From: Spirometra erinaceieuropaei
Lineage: Eukaryota > Platyhelminthes > Cestoda > Diphyllobothriidea > Diphyllobothriidae
Assembly (NCBI GenBank): GCA_902702965.1
Contig: CACRXP010000009.1
Span: 946,584-1,010,583, forward strand
Length of the DNA stretch: 64,000 nucleotides
Direction of reading: 5' to 3'
Shown: positions 12,501 to 24,800 of the stretch, piece by piece
Layout of the letters: each line of letters starts with the position of its first letter
Position numbering within the stretch: the first letter of the stretch is position 1
Translations under genes and position numbers: made by a program
Notes under the pieces: generated by a model
The model's database searches: none
Told to the model about the DNA's origin: nothing
What the model saw: the letters and a program-made list of their open reading frames with translations, nothing else

Positions 12501-15500
12501 ACACCTACCTTGCCTTTTTTGTGGAGCACATGATGGACATCATCAGACACGACGGTTGAAATATTAAGTATGTAACTTGTCTCGAAAACTCACGCCACTT
12601 CTTGGTTAGACTTTAACAATCAGTGTTGCGGTCTCTGTTGTATGATGCATCAGTGAGTTGTTTCCGAAGTGAATAATTTTGTGGGCGGGCAGCAAGACCA
12701 AAAGTGGCCAAAGTACTATCGAAGGAGTGAGCGATAGTATGAATTTCAGGTAGCCGTTGGCTTTTGTTTAAAGGGGTCATATGTAGGGAACCAATGGGAA
12801 GACCAAAGTGGTCCTGCACGCAATGTGCGTTTATCTTTGGCGGTAACCTACGCGTGGGACCATACCACGCAGCAATGGAACAACTTAAACCTTCCGTAGT
12901 GAGTAATGTCTACTACAGATGGGCAGAAAAACATTACCGACAAGGACAAGGCGGGATGAGATGCTCATTGTTGGTTTGTTAGCCGTCATCAACCAGCCAT
13001 ACCCAACCTTTGAGGTATGCAACACCCAGGTTAGAAGTCCGATGTCCTAACCACTGGACCGCCAAGACAATGAGACCGTGTTTCGAGTAATGACATGCTG
13101 TCGAATTATCGACTAAAGCAGACGTCTACAAAGAGTAAGTATTTCCTCAAGAATAAATTATCTTCAGAAATGCCTATTTTCTACAGCATACAGAGTATTT
13201 GTGACGAACGCTAGGCTGGGAAACAGCTACCCTCAAACCGCAAAGTTAATGGAAAAAGCCAACTCTGTAAAAAGTGATTGCTTAAGTAGTATGATATTTT
13301 TCGTTGATTTTCGATGCCCTTTAAATTTTCAATTATATTTCATTGAAAACATGCATAAAAATATTCATTCTTTTACTCATTCGGTGGTTAATGACGTCTT
13401 CCAATTTTATACTCGAAAGAAGGGTATAAATCGGTTTTTGAAACCGTTTCCAATCATCGAATAATTTTGAACCCGACCTGCCGTTACACTTGCATTCAGG
13501 GCTTACAAACTAAAAGCCGTATATTTTCCGCATACAGAAAACCATACATTTCTCTACGGCATTAAGAGGAGATCGTATTTTGTTCATAAAATTTATCAAT
13601 GGCGTTGAACCATATTGTTAACTTTACAAGCAACATTGGTAAATGCAGAGACATGACGTTTTATAAACGAACATTCCACGGTATTAAAAAAGCTCACAAT
13701 TAGAGACTTTTTAAAACCAAATTATACCCTCCCTTCAAATAGAAAATTGAAATAAGACGTCATTTTCTGCCGAATGGACAAAAAATGAATATTTTTATGC
13801 ATGTTTACAATGAACTATGATTGAATTTCTAAGGGCATCGAAAATCAATGAGAAAAATGCATGCCACTCAAGTGGTCATTTTATACAGGGAATAATTTTT
13901 GCATGAAGTCGAAAAGAAGTTCATTCGAAAGCCAGTATCCTGGGGTAACTGAATTTCTATAGACTAATGCTGCATGATGATTAGTTTCACAACCATACTT
14001 AATTAATCTTTTTGAAACGAAAACGTATTTCGGAGTTTCGCTCGACATTTCATGAGCTAACCCACCTACTGTATGTCGCAGTTTTGGCGTTCAATTGGTT
14101 GGTAAGGCGGTTTTTTGTAAGAGGACGAATAAAATCGAAAAAAACGCTATAAACAAAAACAGCAGGTTGCACGACTTTCCTACAAGTAAGTATGACGCGA
14201 AGGTGACATGATCACTGGAACAAGAGCTTTATCAGCCCGACGTGTCGGATTCTCATTTGGATCCATCCACACAGACAGAGTCAGATAAGGGTAGTGGACT
14301 GCCCAGGTTTTGCATTATTTATAAAATATAGTTGCTAGGCCACTATATGCCTATCAGACTTGGCGGCTCCCAAGTGCATCCCAGTTCGACTGGCCAGGTG
14401 TTGAAGTATGCAGTTGCTACACAGTTGCTATGCTTCCGTGTGCCGGTCAAGATTATCCGTTCCAACGATTATCGCACGCAGTCGAGTTGCTGACTGTCGG
14501 ATTTTGTCATCTGTGTAGACTCTTGGGTAAGTTGGCTCGCCAACATTGACACCAAGAACAGTGGTCATCCGCACGCACTCTGCGTGACCAACTACTTTTC
14601 TTAAGCAAAGTCTCAGCGCCGCATATGGAGCGGGAGGTCGTTGCGCTTGCTGATTGATTGAGGACCGCAACTACATCTCCTAAATACTGCAACACCTGGG
14701 CAGTCAACAATCCGTATCTGATCCTGTCTCTGGTGATGAATTCGTGTAAGAAGTCGAAACGTCAGACTAATAAAGCTCTTGTCTCTTCTTCATACCGAAA
14801 CGAATTATTTGAATGCAAATGTCCTAATACAGCGCTAACCTGGCGTTTATGTCCAATACCACTTGCGTCAATTTTAATTCGTATTTCAGCTTATGCGAGG
14901 AGACGCCAAGCATAGCAACTTGTAAGCTCAATCCGCCGACTGTCGGGAGACTGATGACTTCATCTACTTCCACCAGTGACGCCTGTACTTCGTTGTCAGG
15001 GTGGAGGCCTTTAAAGTCTTCTTCCACGTCCATGGAGTGGAACACCTCATGGCCAAAGAGACGCACAAACGCGGAAGTGCGGCGCTCTGATTCTCGGAAC
15101 TGCAGAAGAAGAAAGACCAGAATTAGATGAATGACTGGAGAGTTAATTTTCCGTACAGACCTAAAGCGGACTTACAAATTGCTTGCAAGAGTTTTTAAGA
15201 TTACTTGCTACAAGTTATGCGGATTTTACAGGCGGTTCTCTTAAGAAAAACTTGTCTTGAGATTAGCTTTGTATTTAAACAAACACTTTCCGAGGTAAGT
15301 AACAACTAGACCATGAAACCATCGGGAACAGGGCAAATAAATAACCAATTAAACCAGTAAGCAGGTATCCCGGATAAATTTGTCTCAAAGTCCTGAAGAA
15401 ACATTTGAGTGCCATGCATACATCACTGCGTCAACTGAAGTGGAAATGTCGTATTGCCAAAACCGACGCTGCCTGTCCAAAGTTGACGCTCTTGAGCTAG

Positions 15501-18500
15501 CCTAGTTGTCTTAAAGAAAATGCCTTCAAATAATGCGGACCAGTTGGCTTGACTACATGAAACGATTCAACTGGGCCTAGAAAAGCCCATTCCCAACCTT
15601 GTTAAAGATGGAAGTTCTGATAAGGCTCTTAGAATTGATTTTCAAATATTGGTACCGCTCATGGAATGAGAAAAGTTCCATTGGAGATAATGGTCTCAAA
15701 ACAATGAAACTGCGAAATATCTGTTCATGGGGCATCGTACCTAGTCGTTTATTAATGCGGAATACTTATCAACTGCTGAAGTTCAAGGAACACCTGAGTG
15801 CGGTCTTCCCGGACATACAATTTAGGATGCAGGAGGAAGAGAACAACAAGCTGGCTTTCCTGGATGTCCTCTTATGCCGCAAAGACTGTGCTGGCCCTTA
15901 AAGCAAAGTGTTCAGTAAATCGACAAATACGATGCAAGTACTGAACTTCAACACCAACCACCCAATCAGCAACAAACGCAGTTGTGTAAGGACGCTCTAT
16001 CGGCACGTCGAAATGCACTGCAGTGAGCCCGAAGACAAGACCACCGAACTACAATACCCCCGACGGGTCTTCAAAGCCAATGGCTACCCGTGCAACTTTG
16101 TCAACGGGCGCATGCGCAAAAGGGACAAAAGGCCTAACCGCACGGACACTAAATTTTGGCGAGCGCTTCTGTATGTCAAGGATGTTTCAGAAGCTGTCGG
16201 CCGCCCGCTCGCGCCACTTGGATTTGGAGTTGCGCATGGACCGGTGGCAACCCTCAGGCGTCAGGTAATGAAACCGAAAGACCCGTTGCCACGGCAAGAA
16301 ACGTCTGGAGTCGTTTATCGGATCTGGCGCAGTTGCGGACAAAGCAACTACGTCGGAGAAACCGTAAGACAGCTCCAAACGCGAATGGCCGAACACACTG
16401 CAGTGAGGCAGAGAAATGATGCTAGCTCCCAAGTTGCGGCTCATTCGACGATATCCGGTCACACATTCGAAGTTGACGATGCCAAACTTCTCGCGAGAGG
16501 GGACAACCGCGTGAGCAGGGAGCTGATTCTGCGACTTCGCCTAGGCGGAGTAATTTTCCACGCGGGGAGCGCACAGGTGAACACCTATCTCAACGTCATG
16601 ATCGGCGCGTCAGATGGTCGAGCAATCATCACACCAACATCCAACGCACGTGATGAAATTACAACAGTTAACGCTGCGAATGTCGGCCATCAAACAGTTA
16701 TCACACCAAGTGCAATGATCCCTGATGAAGGAGGGAGCCGTGAATATTCATAGGTATGCGGTGTCATGGCGACTGCATCCTATAAATACTGCAGCCCCTT
16801 GTGCATGAACTGCCCGTATCTGCTTTTATCTCTGATGATGGGTTCAAGCGGGAATCCGATGCGTCAGGTGAATAAAGCTCTTTTGCCGGCGATTGTATCT
16901 CCTTCTTCAAGACTGCTTTCTGCGACTTGCCTCTTCGCATCTATTGGAAAGTCCTTCCGCCTTCCTACCAAAAAATATATTCGGCAAAAATTCATCAGTT
17001 ACGGAGCATGCATTTTCCGATTGATAGTCGATGCCATTGTAAACTGAAATACGGTTGGTAACTGATCTCATGAAATGTTAGCCGAAATTCTGAAATGCGT
17101 CTTCGATTAGGAAGGATTGCCTAAGTGGGGTTGTAATATTCACTATCATTCGACACTTACCCATGATAATTCAGACTCGCCACAGCGTTGGATTATGAAT
17201 GTCCTTCTCTTCGACTTTTTGTAAAAACTGCACTCAGTAAAAAAACTACTTAAGCAGTATATACTTTTCACAACGATTTTCGATGTTCTTGTCGATTGGA
17301 ATATTGTTTTATAGATAGCGTGAACAAAAGCATACTTTCTTTCGATTTTTTTGCAAACAACCACATCTTCTTCACATGGTGTACACCATTAAAAAGCATT
17401 TTTCGGTCCTTAAAAGTGTCTAATTGTTAGATTATTTAAGAGCGCACAGGACCGCTTCATACAGCATAGCACCAACCCATTGATGATTGCTCTTAATGAA
17501 GTATACAACGTGTTACAAATTTTATGAGCTCTACATGGTATCTTTTTAAAGGCATAGAGGAATATATGAATTTCCTTATGCGGAAAATATACACCTTCTA
17601 AATCGAAATCGACAGACGTTGGTGCAACGGCAGATCTGGGCCAGATTTATTCTCGAAGTGGAATATCATTTCAAATATTTTTTTACTCTTCGAGTTAAAA
17701 ATGTTAATATGAAGTTATTGGCTGCCAAACAGTAAAAGAAAGCCTGTTTTTATGCATACTTTCCATAAACTATATTTAGATTTATATGATCATCTAAAAT
17801 AAGTAAGAAGAGTACATACCACTTAAGTAGCACTTTTCGCCGAGTACAATCTTACATGAGGTCGAAAGGGTGTGTATTCAAAAGCCAACCTTCTAGCGAG
17901 TCCGAAATGTTATAGGATTATGCCGTAAGCTAATGAACATTACAACCCAACCTAGGTAGTCCTTCTTAATCAAAAACGTATTTCAGGATTTCTGCTAAAA
18001 TTTCACGAAATCGGTCACCGACTGTATGTTAATTTATAAGGACACCGAAAACCAATCGAGGAATGCATACTACTTAACTGCTCACTAATTTGCCGAACTT
18101 ATTATTTGTCAAGCGGGTGGAAAGTCTTTCATTCAAAAACCGACCGAAATATGTTCGAATCATTTTGCACGACAATTAGTATTACATTTCCACCTAAATA
18201 TTCCTTTCCAGTTGAAATTACATTTCAGAATCTCGGTTGACAATAAATGATGAACGTCACTTACTTTACTTTTAGCAAATTTGACACACTACCTTAAATT
18301 TTCCTTTTCTTACGAGAAAAGATAATTGATATCAGAGTCTCTGTATATAGTTAGCTCTCTTGATATGTGCATTCAGTGCGAATAAAAATTTCTCTTTTTA
18401 GAGGTGCTGTAATTCATTTACCTCACGTGACACCTAATCATGCAACCCTCTACCAAGCACCCGAACCAACCAATCACATATCCAGCTCTCACTTAATCAC

Positions 18501-18816
18501 TTGCATCTCAGACCCGCGTAAACCACACCGCAAACAACGCATTCCCGAAGGCGAGCCTTTTTCTGGCCCGCAGACAAACCGCCAACCCATGATAGTCTTT
18601 CCTATGAACAGAATAAATCAGCTCTCTGATTTCGGTCATTAGACGGGACGAACTTAATGTGCTCCATTAAAGTTGATCTGATATCCTTGCCCGCCACAGT
18701 AGGGATGAAGTGCCTTTCGTCTGTCTGTGTTCTGATTTGACAAACGAAATCTTAAATATTCCGCTGTCAGGGCGGCACTGGTAGCATCAAATCGGCCCGA
18801 AATGAAGCTTCTTTCT

Positions 18817-18895
<79 letters not shown>

Positions 18896-21800
18896 CACTT
18901 CTACTACTACTACTACTACTGTTTCCTGCTTTGAGGTTAGTTAGGACTATCTTACACGACGAACGTTATCTGCGTCAACGCAGCGGTTCAGGAAATCCGA
19001 TGCAGTTAGTTCATAGTTACAGTGGATCGTAAAAGGTTGAGGCGCACAAATCCCTAATCAGTAGAATTTTCACCACGGCAGGGACTTACAAACTTGTAAT
19101 CTTTCGCTGGATAAGGGAAAGCTCCGACATCTTCCGCCCGAGGCATGTCCTTCGGTTCGTCCAACAGAGCCCGCCTCAGTTTGCCTCCGAATTCTGAACG
19201 ATAGCCAAATTCCAGCAGGTTAAACGACCTCCCAAATCCCCGAAATGTCACATTCAAGCTGGCGTGCCGTGGGAGTGGGCTTGTGGGACCGTAGATTATC
19301 GTTGATTCCACGCCTCCACCGAACTGGGAAAAGGGAGAGAGAGAACTCGCTAAGAAGCGTTTAGGTGAACATCCGCCAACACCTTTGAATTCACTGATTG
19401 GGGCTAGACTGGTTCTGTACAGAGCATGCTAACGAACGGTTTAACCCGAGGTGGAAACATTTCGGCCTGCGAAGTGACGTCTACGAATGTCATTTTAAGT
19501 TTTTCTTGAGATGTCATTTGAAAAATGGGTTTGTGTGCTTACCTGGCCCGCATAGTAGTGTTTATCAAAGTACATTGAATGACGTCGGAAATCTGCACCA
19601 GCGTAGTCGTGGATGTCACCAAGATTCACTTGGAGTGACTCAAGCATGCGTCTCTTGTCTGCTTTGAACGGATCTTGTGAGTTTTTAATGCTCATTAGGT
19701 GCGATGTAACGAAGGACTTCACCTGTAAGAGATAGAAATTGGGAGTACTGTTCATCGGAAATGAATAGATTAAAATGAGGACAGGGCGTACGGTGTGTCT
19801 TCTGTACTTACCAATGATACCGCACTTAAGAAAACCATAAATGCGGGTAGGCGTTTTAACTCACTTGATCAGAAGGATCTTCGCGCAAGGTAGATAAGAG
19901 ACTGAGCAGGCCTTCTTTTGTGAGGCATCTTGACCAGGACAGATAGGCATGGATCCTCACTTCGGCTTCTTCCTCATGCTTCATAAAAACTTCCTTCAGG
20001 ATTTCCTTCAAAAGCAAGGGTTTAACATCGATTAACTGACCTTCAATAATAGGACTTCTTGGCGAAAGATATGTGCGCACGTAAAACTCTGCCATCCACT
20101 GCCTACTATATTAAAACATACGGTTGAGGGCTGCAAACTCCAACGTTTGAAGTTTAACTTTTCCTAAGAATGGCGAATTATGGCAAAATGGTTTTGTTGA
20201 GACACTCTAGTTTGTCGTTTATTTCTCAAAACAGTCCCAAAAACAACAGAAGTTGCATATGTATCGGTGGAGCGGCGCTCGCCGTTCGCGACGCGGGACG
20301 GAAAGTAAAACAGAAATGGCCAGTCCAGTCTCCCTTTTTTGCCGGTAATTTTATTCTGCGTCTAAATATATATGCAGAATGATATTACCGACAAAGACAA
20401 GGGAGATTAGCATGGCCATTTCTGGCTTATTAGCCGTCGTCAGCCAGTCATACCCACCCCGAAGTGTGGAACACCCGAGTCTCGTGGCCTAGTGGTTAGA
20501 GGCGTGGACTTCTGACTAACAGGTCGCGAGTTCGAGCGTCGGGTGTTCCACACTTCGGGGTTGGGTATGACTGGCTAACGACGGCTAATAAGCCACAAAT
20601 GGCCATTCCAGACTCCCTTGTCTTTGTCGGTAATAAAACTCGGCCTATAAACATATATATAGTTATAACCTATGTCGGGAGTACGGTATAGTACGTTTAT
20701 CATATACATTTCATACTTCTCGTAGTACTGCTTGTTTGTAGAATGGGCATTACGTGGTTAATTCACAGTAGTTGGTTGCCTTTTACACAAATGTTCATTG
20801 GAATTTTGGATTTTACCCTTAAAAGCCATGTCGCGGAAACTTAACTTCATGTCCTGCACTGTATAATTTCTGCAATTATTTTCTTGATTCTTCTCTGGAG
20901 TTCATATACCAGAAATTGGATAAGGAACGGCGGGGGACCCATTGATGAGACGAGCCCCTCGCAGCTGTGTCACGCAGCGGCGGGATATCGGCGAAACACG
21001 TGTCTGGGCTTTTAGTTAGTACCTATGTCGGGAGTACGGCATAATACGCTTGCCATATATATGTCGACACAGGTAAAGGTTCGATATTTGTATGTCTTAT
21101 TGCGTTTGTCATCGCCCGAAAAAGACGGAGAAAAAGAGAGGACGAGTCTATGAATTTTCTATCTCCTCTTTATCTTCTTCGGAAGGTGACGAAAACGATA
21201 CATGTAACTACAAATATAGCAAAGGTTTTATACCGTACTCCTAAACATGTCATTTCCATTCTACAGACAAGGAGTACTACGAGAAGTAGGAAATGTATAT
21301 GACAAACGTATTATACCGTACTCCTGACATAAGTTCTAACTGCAAGTCCAAACACGTCTTTTGCCGACATTTATGTTGTTGCATAACGCATTAGCGAAGG
21401 GTTCGACTCCTCAGTGGGTATCCCAGCGTTCTCTATGTGGTTTCCGGAATATTAAATCATGAGAATGATTAAGCTAAGAATTTCGGAAATCATTAAGTGC
21501 AGGAAATAAACCTAAGTGCCCGGGACATGGTTTTTATGGCCAAGCTCGGAATTTCAATGAACAATTCAGTCGAAGACAATCGACTTGTGTGGAATAGCCA
21601 AGTATTGCTCATTCATCAAACGTTCATTAAAATCTCGGGTCTGACTCAACAAAACCACGTCTCGGACACTTAACTCAGTGTCCTGCATTTAGTACTTTCT
21701 GAAATTTTTAGCTTCCTATATATCAGTCTCCTCTTAATACTTAGAGAAATGTGTGGTTTTCCGTACGCAAAAAATATACGGCTTGTGGTTTGGAAACCCT

Positions 21801-24800
21801 GAATCCAAATGTAAAGGCAGAGCAGGTTCAAAATTATTCGGTAATTGCACGTTTTCCATGAAATATAATTTGACAGGTAGGGGCATCGAAAATCAATGAG
21901 AAAAATTCATGCCACTTAAGTAGTCATTTTTTACAGAGTGTGTTTTTGCATGCAGCCGGAAAGAAGTTCATTTGAAAGCCGACATCCTGAGGAAACTGAA
22001 TTACTATAGAATTAAGTTGCATGCTGATTAGTTTCACAACATTTCTTAATTGATCTTTTCTAAACGAAAACGCATTTCGGAATTTCAGTTGACATTTCAT
22101 GAGTTAGCCCACCTACTGTTCATGAACCAGCTATTCTGTTGAGATATTTTAGCTCAAAATATGCTCATTCAATCAAAAAACCTTTCCTCTCCGAGCGCTG
22201 ACAACTTTGTAAAAGGATGGACTAAAATGAGACTTACGTTGGATTTCTCATCGCAGGGGAACTTGCGGAAGGCCTCAGCGGCAGCTGATCTCACAAAGAT
22301 GTCGGGCTGACGGAGACATCGTTCAAGCACGGGATACACGTCCGCTGTATTGCTCACTCTCCCGCTGTTTCCGATCGCACGCAGAGTACTTATTACCTAG
22401 ACGAGAGAGAAAATGGATCCCGACAGGCAAATTTGACTCCAACAGTTGCAAAAGGAGCAGGTTTGATTATCAGTACTTTCTGTTTATGTACAAACGATAA
22501 TAGGCAAGGCACGACTGCAGGAATAGTTAGACACGGAGCTTCACGTGGCAGGGAACACACTACTACACTGTGCTGTTGTGCTTAGTGCTTGAATTTACAG
22601 CTGAATCAGCGTGAGTGTGTAAACTAGCGTTGCGTCGAGTAGTCGGTTAACAAACCTCAATAAAAATGCATGTAAAAGCCAAATGCTTTTTGTAGGAAAA
22701 CAGTGAATAAACTTGAATGTAAGGCATCAAAAAGCGACGTTTTCCGACACGGCTTTGATTTTTACGTAGCCTCCGCGTGCTGAATTCCATTGCCGTCAAC
22801 AAAGTTGAGAGTTGCAAATTTACCAAGATGCCTGTTGCACACTGGAAGTAATTTTATCCCAATCTGGATGAAGTTGGTTGTTTTAGCTGGTGAACGCCCT
22901 TTTTTCCATTCGCAGATAGCAGACCCCTGTTTTACCGGAAGGTAACTTCGTCACTGTGACGCGGAAAAAAACTCGACAAGGTTTTGCTATGTAGACCCCC
23001 TCGGAATACTCTAGTTCACTACAAGCCTGATGCCAAACGTGACCAGGCCTGCAATGGGTAACCCTACCCGCTAACCAGTAAGCATTTATGAAAAAACTTA
23101 AACGCAATCATAACCTTAACCCCAACCCCAAGACTCACCACTAACCCTAATCCCAATCCTGCCCCTAAAACTGCAACTCTAGCCTCAGCCCTCAACCTAT
23201 ATGCCCTTAAGGAAAACTCAAACGTAACTTTAGCCTTACCCAAAGCCTTTAGACCCTGAAAGCTTAACTCTGTAATACTAAAAGCCGAACCCTAAAGTCC
23301 TACCTTTAATTCCAACCCTAGCTTTAACCCTTAACCAAAGACCTTATTACGAATCTCAGCCTCAAATCCAAACCACAACACTATTCTGGCGACTCTAGCC
23401 CCAACCCTGAATCCGGATAGGAGCTGCTATAACGTCAATTACGCCAGTAAAGATTAAGGTCTACTACCTATTGCATGGCAAACCGTCTTAAACTACACCG
23501 AACACAAATATGATGAGAGGGTAGATTTGTGAACTATCGCCAGGGGGGGGGGTTACACATCCTACCCTAGCCAAAAGCTCTATCGTTGAACAATGCCTAA
23601 CACAGAGTAAAGGAAAGGCGACAAAACGCGCTGAATTTAACGACACCACGAGATTTCGTGACCTGGTATTTAACTGTGTACGGTCATTGCGTACTTAAAA
23701 GGCAGACTGTTCAACAAGAGAGTGACCTAGCGGAAAGAAACGTGATGGATGAATAACATAAGGACTGTTGGTCTGATATGCGGTTGCGCATGGCAGGAGA
23801 AGGAAAGTTATCTAAGCAAGCGGGTTTAGACTACGCCAAAAGCCTGTCAGACGTGATTGAAACTGTAACGCGCGGGATAGCAGTCAGTCATGCTGTAATG
23901 GTCGATTTTGCAGAAAAAAACACGGTGGAGGACTTCAGGTTGTGAAATTCGGAATCCGGCAGGCCTACCTCATCCCTTGCTTCCCGGAAATTTGTTGAGC
24001 AGTCGTGTCCTAGAGTAGACTCCAGTTGTCGAAGACTTTTTAAGATGATTTCGTCCTGCAAGCAGCGAGGGTGCGACTGACAGTACCGATCCACCAGAGT
24101 TGAGATAACCAGGGCTAAGGACTTCACATCAGTTGAGTGAAGGACTTTCTGTAGGAAAAGGCGAAAAAATGACAGCATCTGGTCAAATTAGCAGACGATG
24201 CACTAGGAAAGTACAGTGAGTGACCGATCTCATGAAATGTTGGCTGTTATTCTGAAATGCGTTTTCGATTAGGAAGGAGTACTTAGTCACGGTTGTAATA
24301 CTATTTATCTTGCGGCATAATCCTATAATAGTTCGGACTCGGCAGAAGGTTATAATTTTAATACACTGCTTCTCAATCTCCCGTAGAAATCGTACTATGT
24401 AAAAATGACTACTTAAGTAACATGCTTTTTCCCATTGATTTTCGATGGTCTTGAAAATTCAAATATATTTTACAGAACCCACGAGCAAAAATATACTTTC
24501 AGCCCTTTGATAGAGAACCACGTCATCTTTATATTTTATTCTCGGAGGAGGAGTATAATAAGGTTTTTAAAAAGTTTTCTAATTGCCGAAAAATTTGGAG
24601 CCTGATCGGGCGTTGCATGAGGGCTTAATGATTTCAGTCTACAAGACGCATTTGCTCCGCGTAAAGAGAATTGCATATTCTTCTATGTCATTAAAGAGAT
24701 ATCATACAGGGTCCATAAAATTTTGCAATGGATGCGGACCATGTTGTACATTTCATGAGGAGCAGTGGTAAACGGACAGGTACGATGCTATATGAATGGA

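Noticed and set aside
18802..19032. Leu-rich open frame resembling a signal or membrane protein
   Set aside because: It is the (CTA)n microsatellite read in the Leu frame.
20479..20551. Genuine tRNA gene
   Set aside because: Same tRNA-like head with the same non-tRNA tail recurs at 13.0, 38.0 and 57.8 kb; a regular 7-base anticodon loop could not be drawn.
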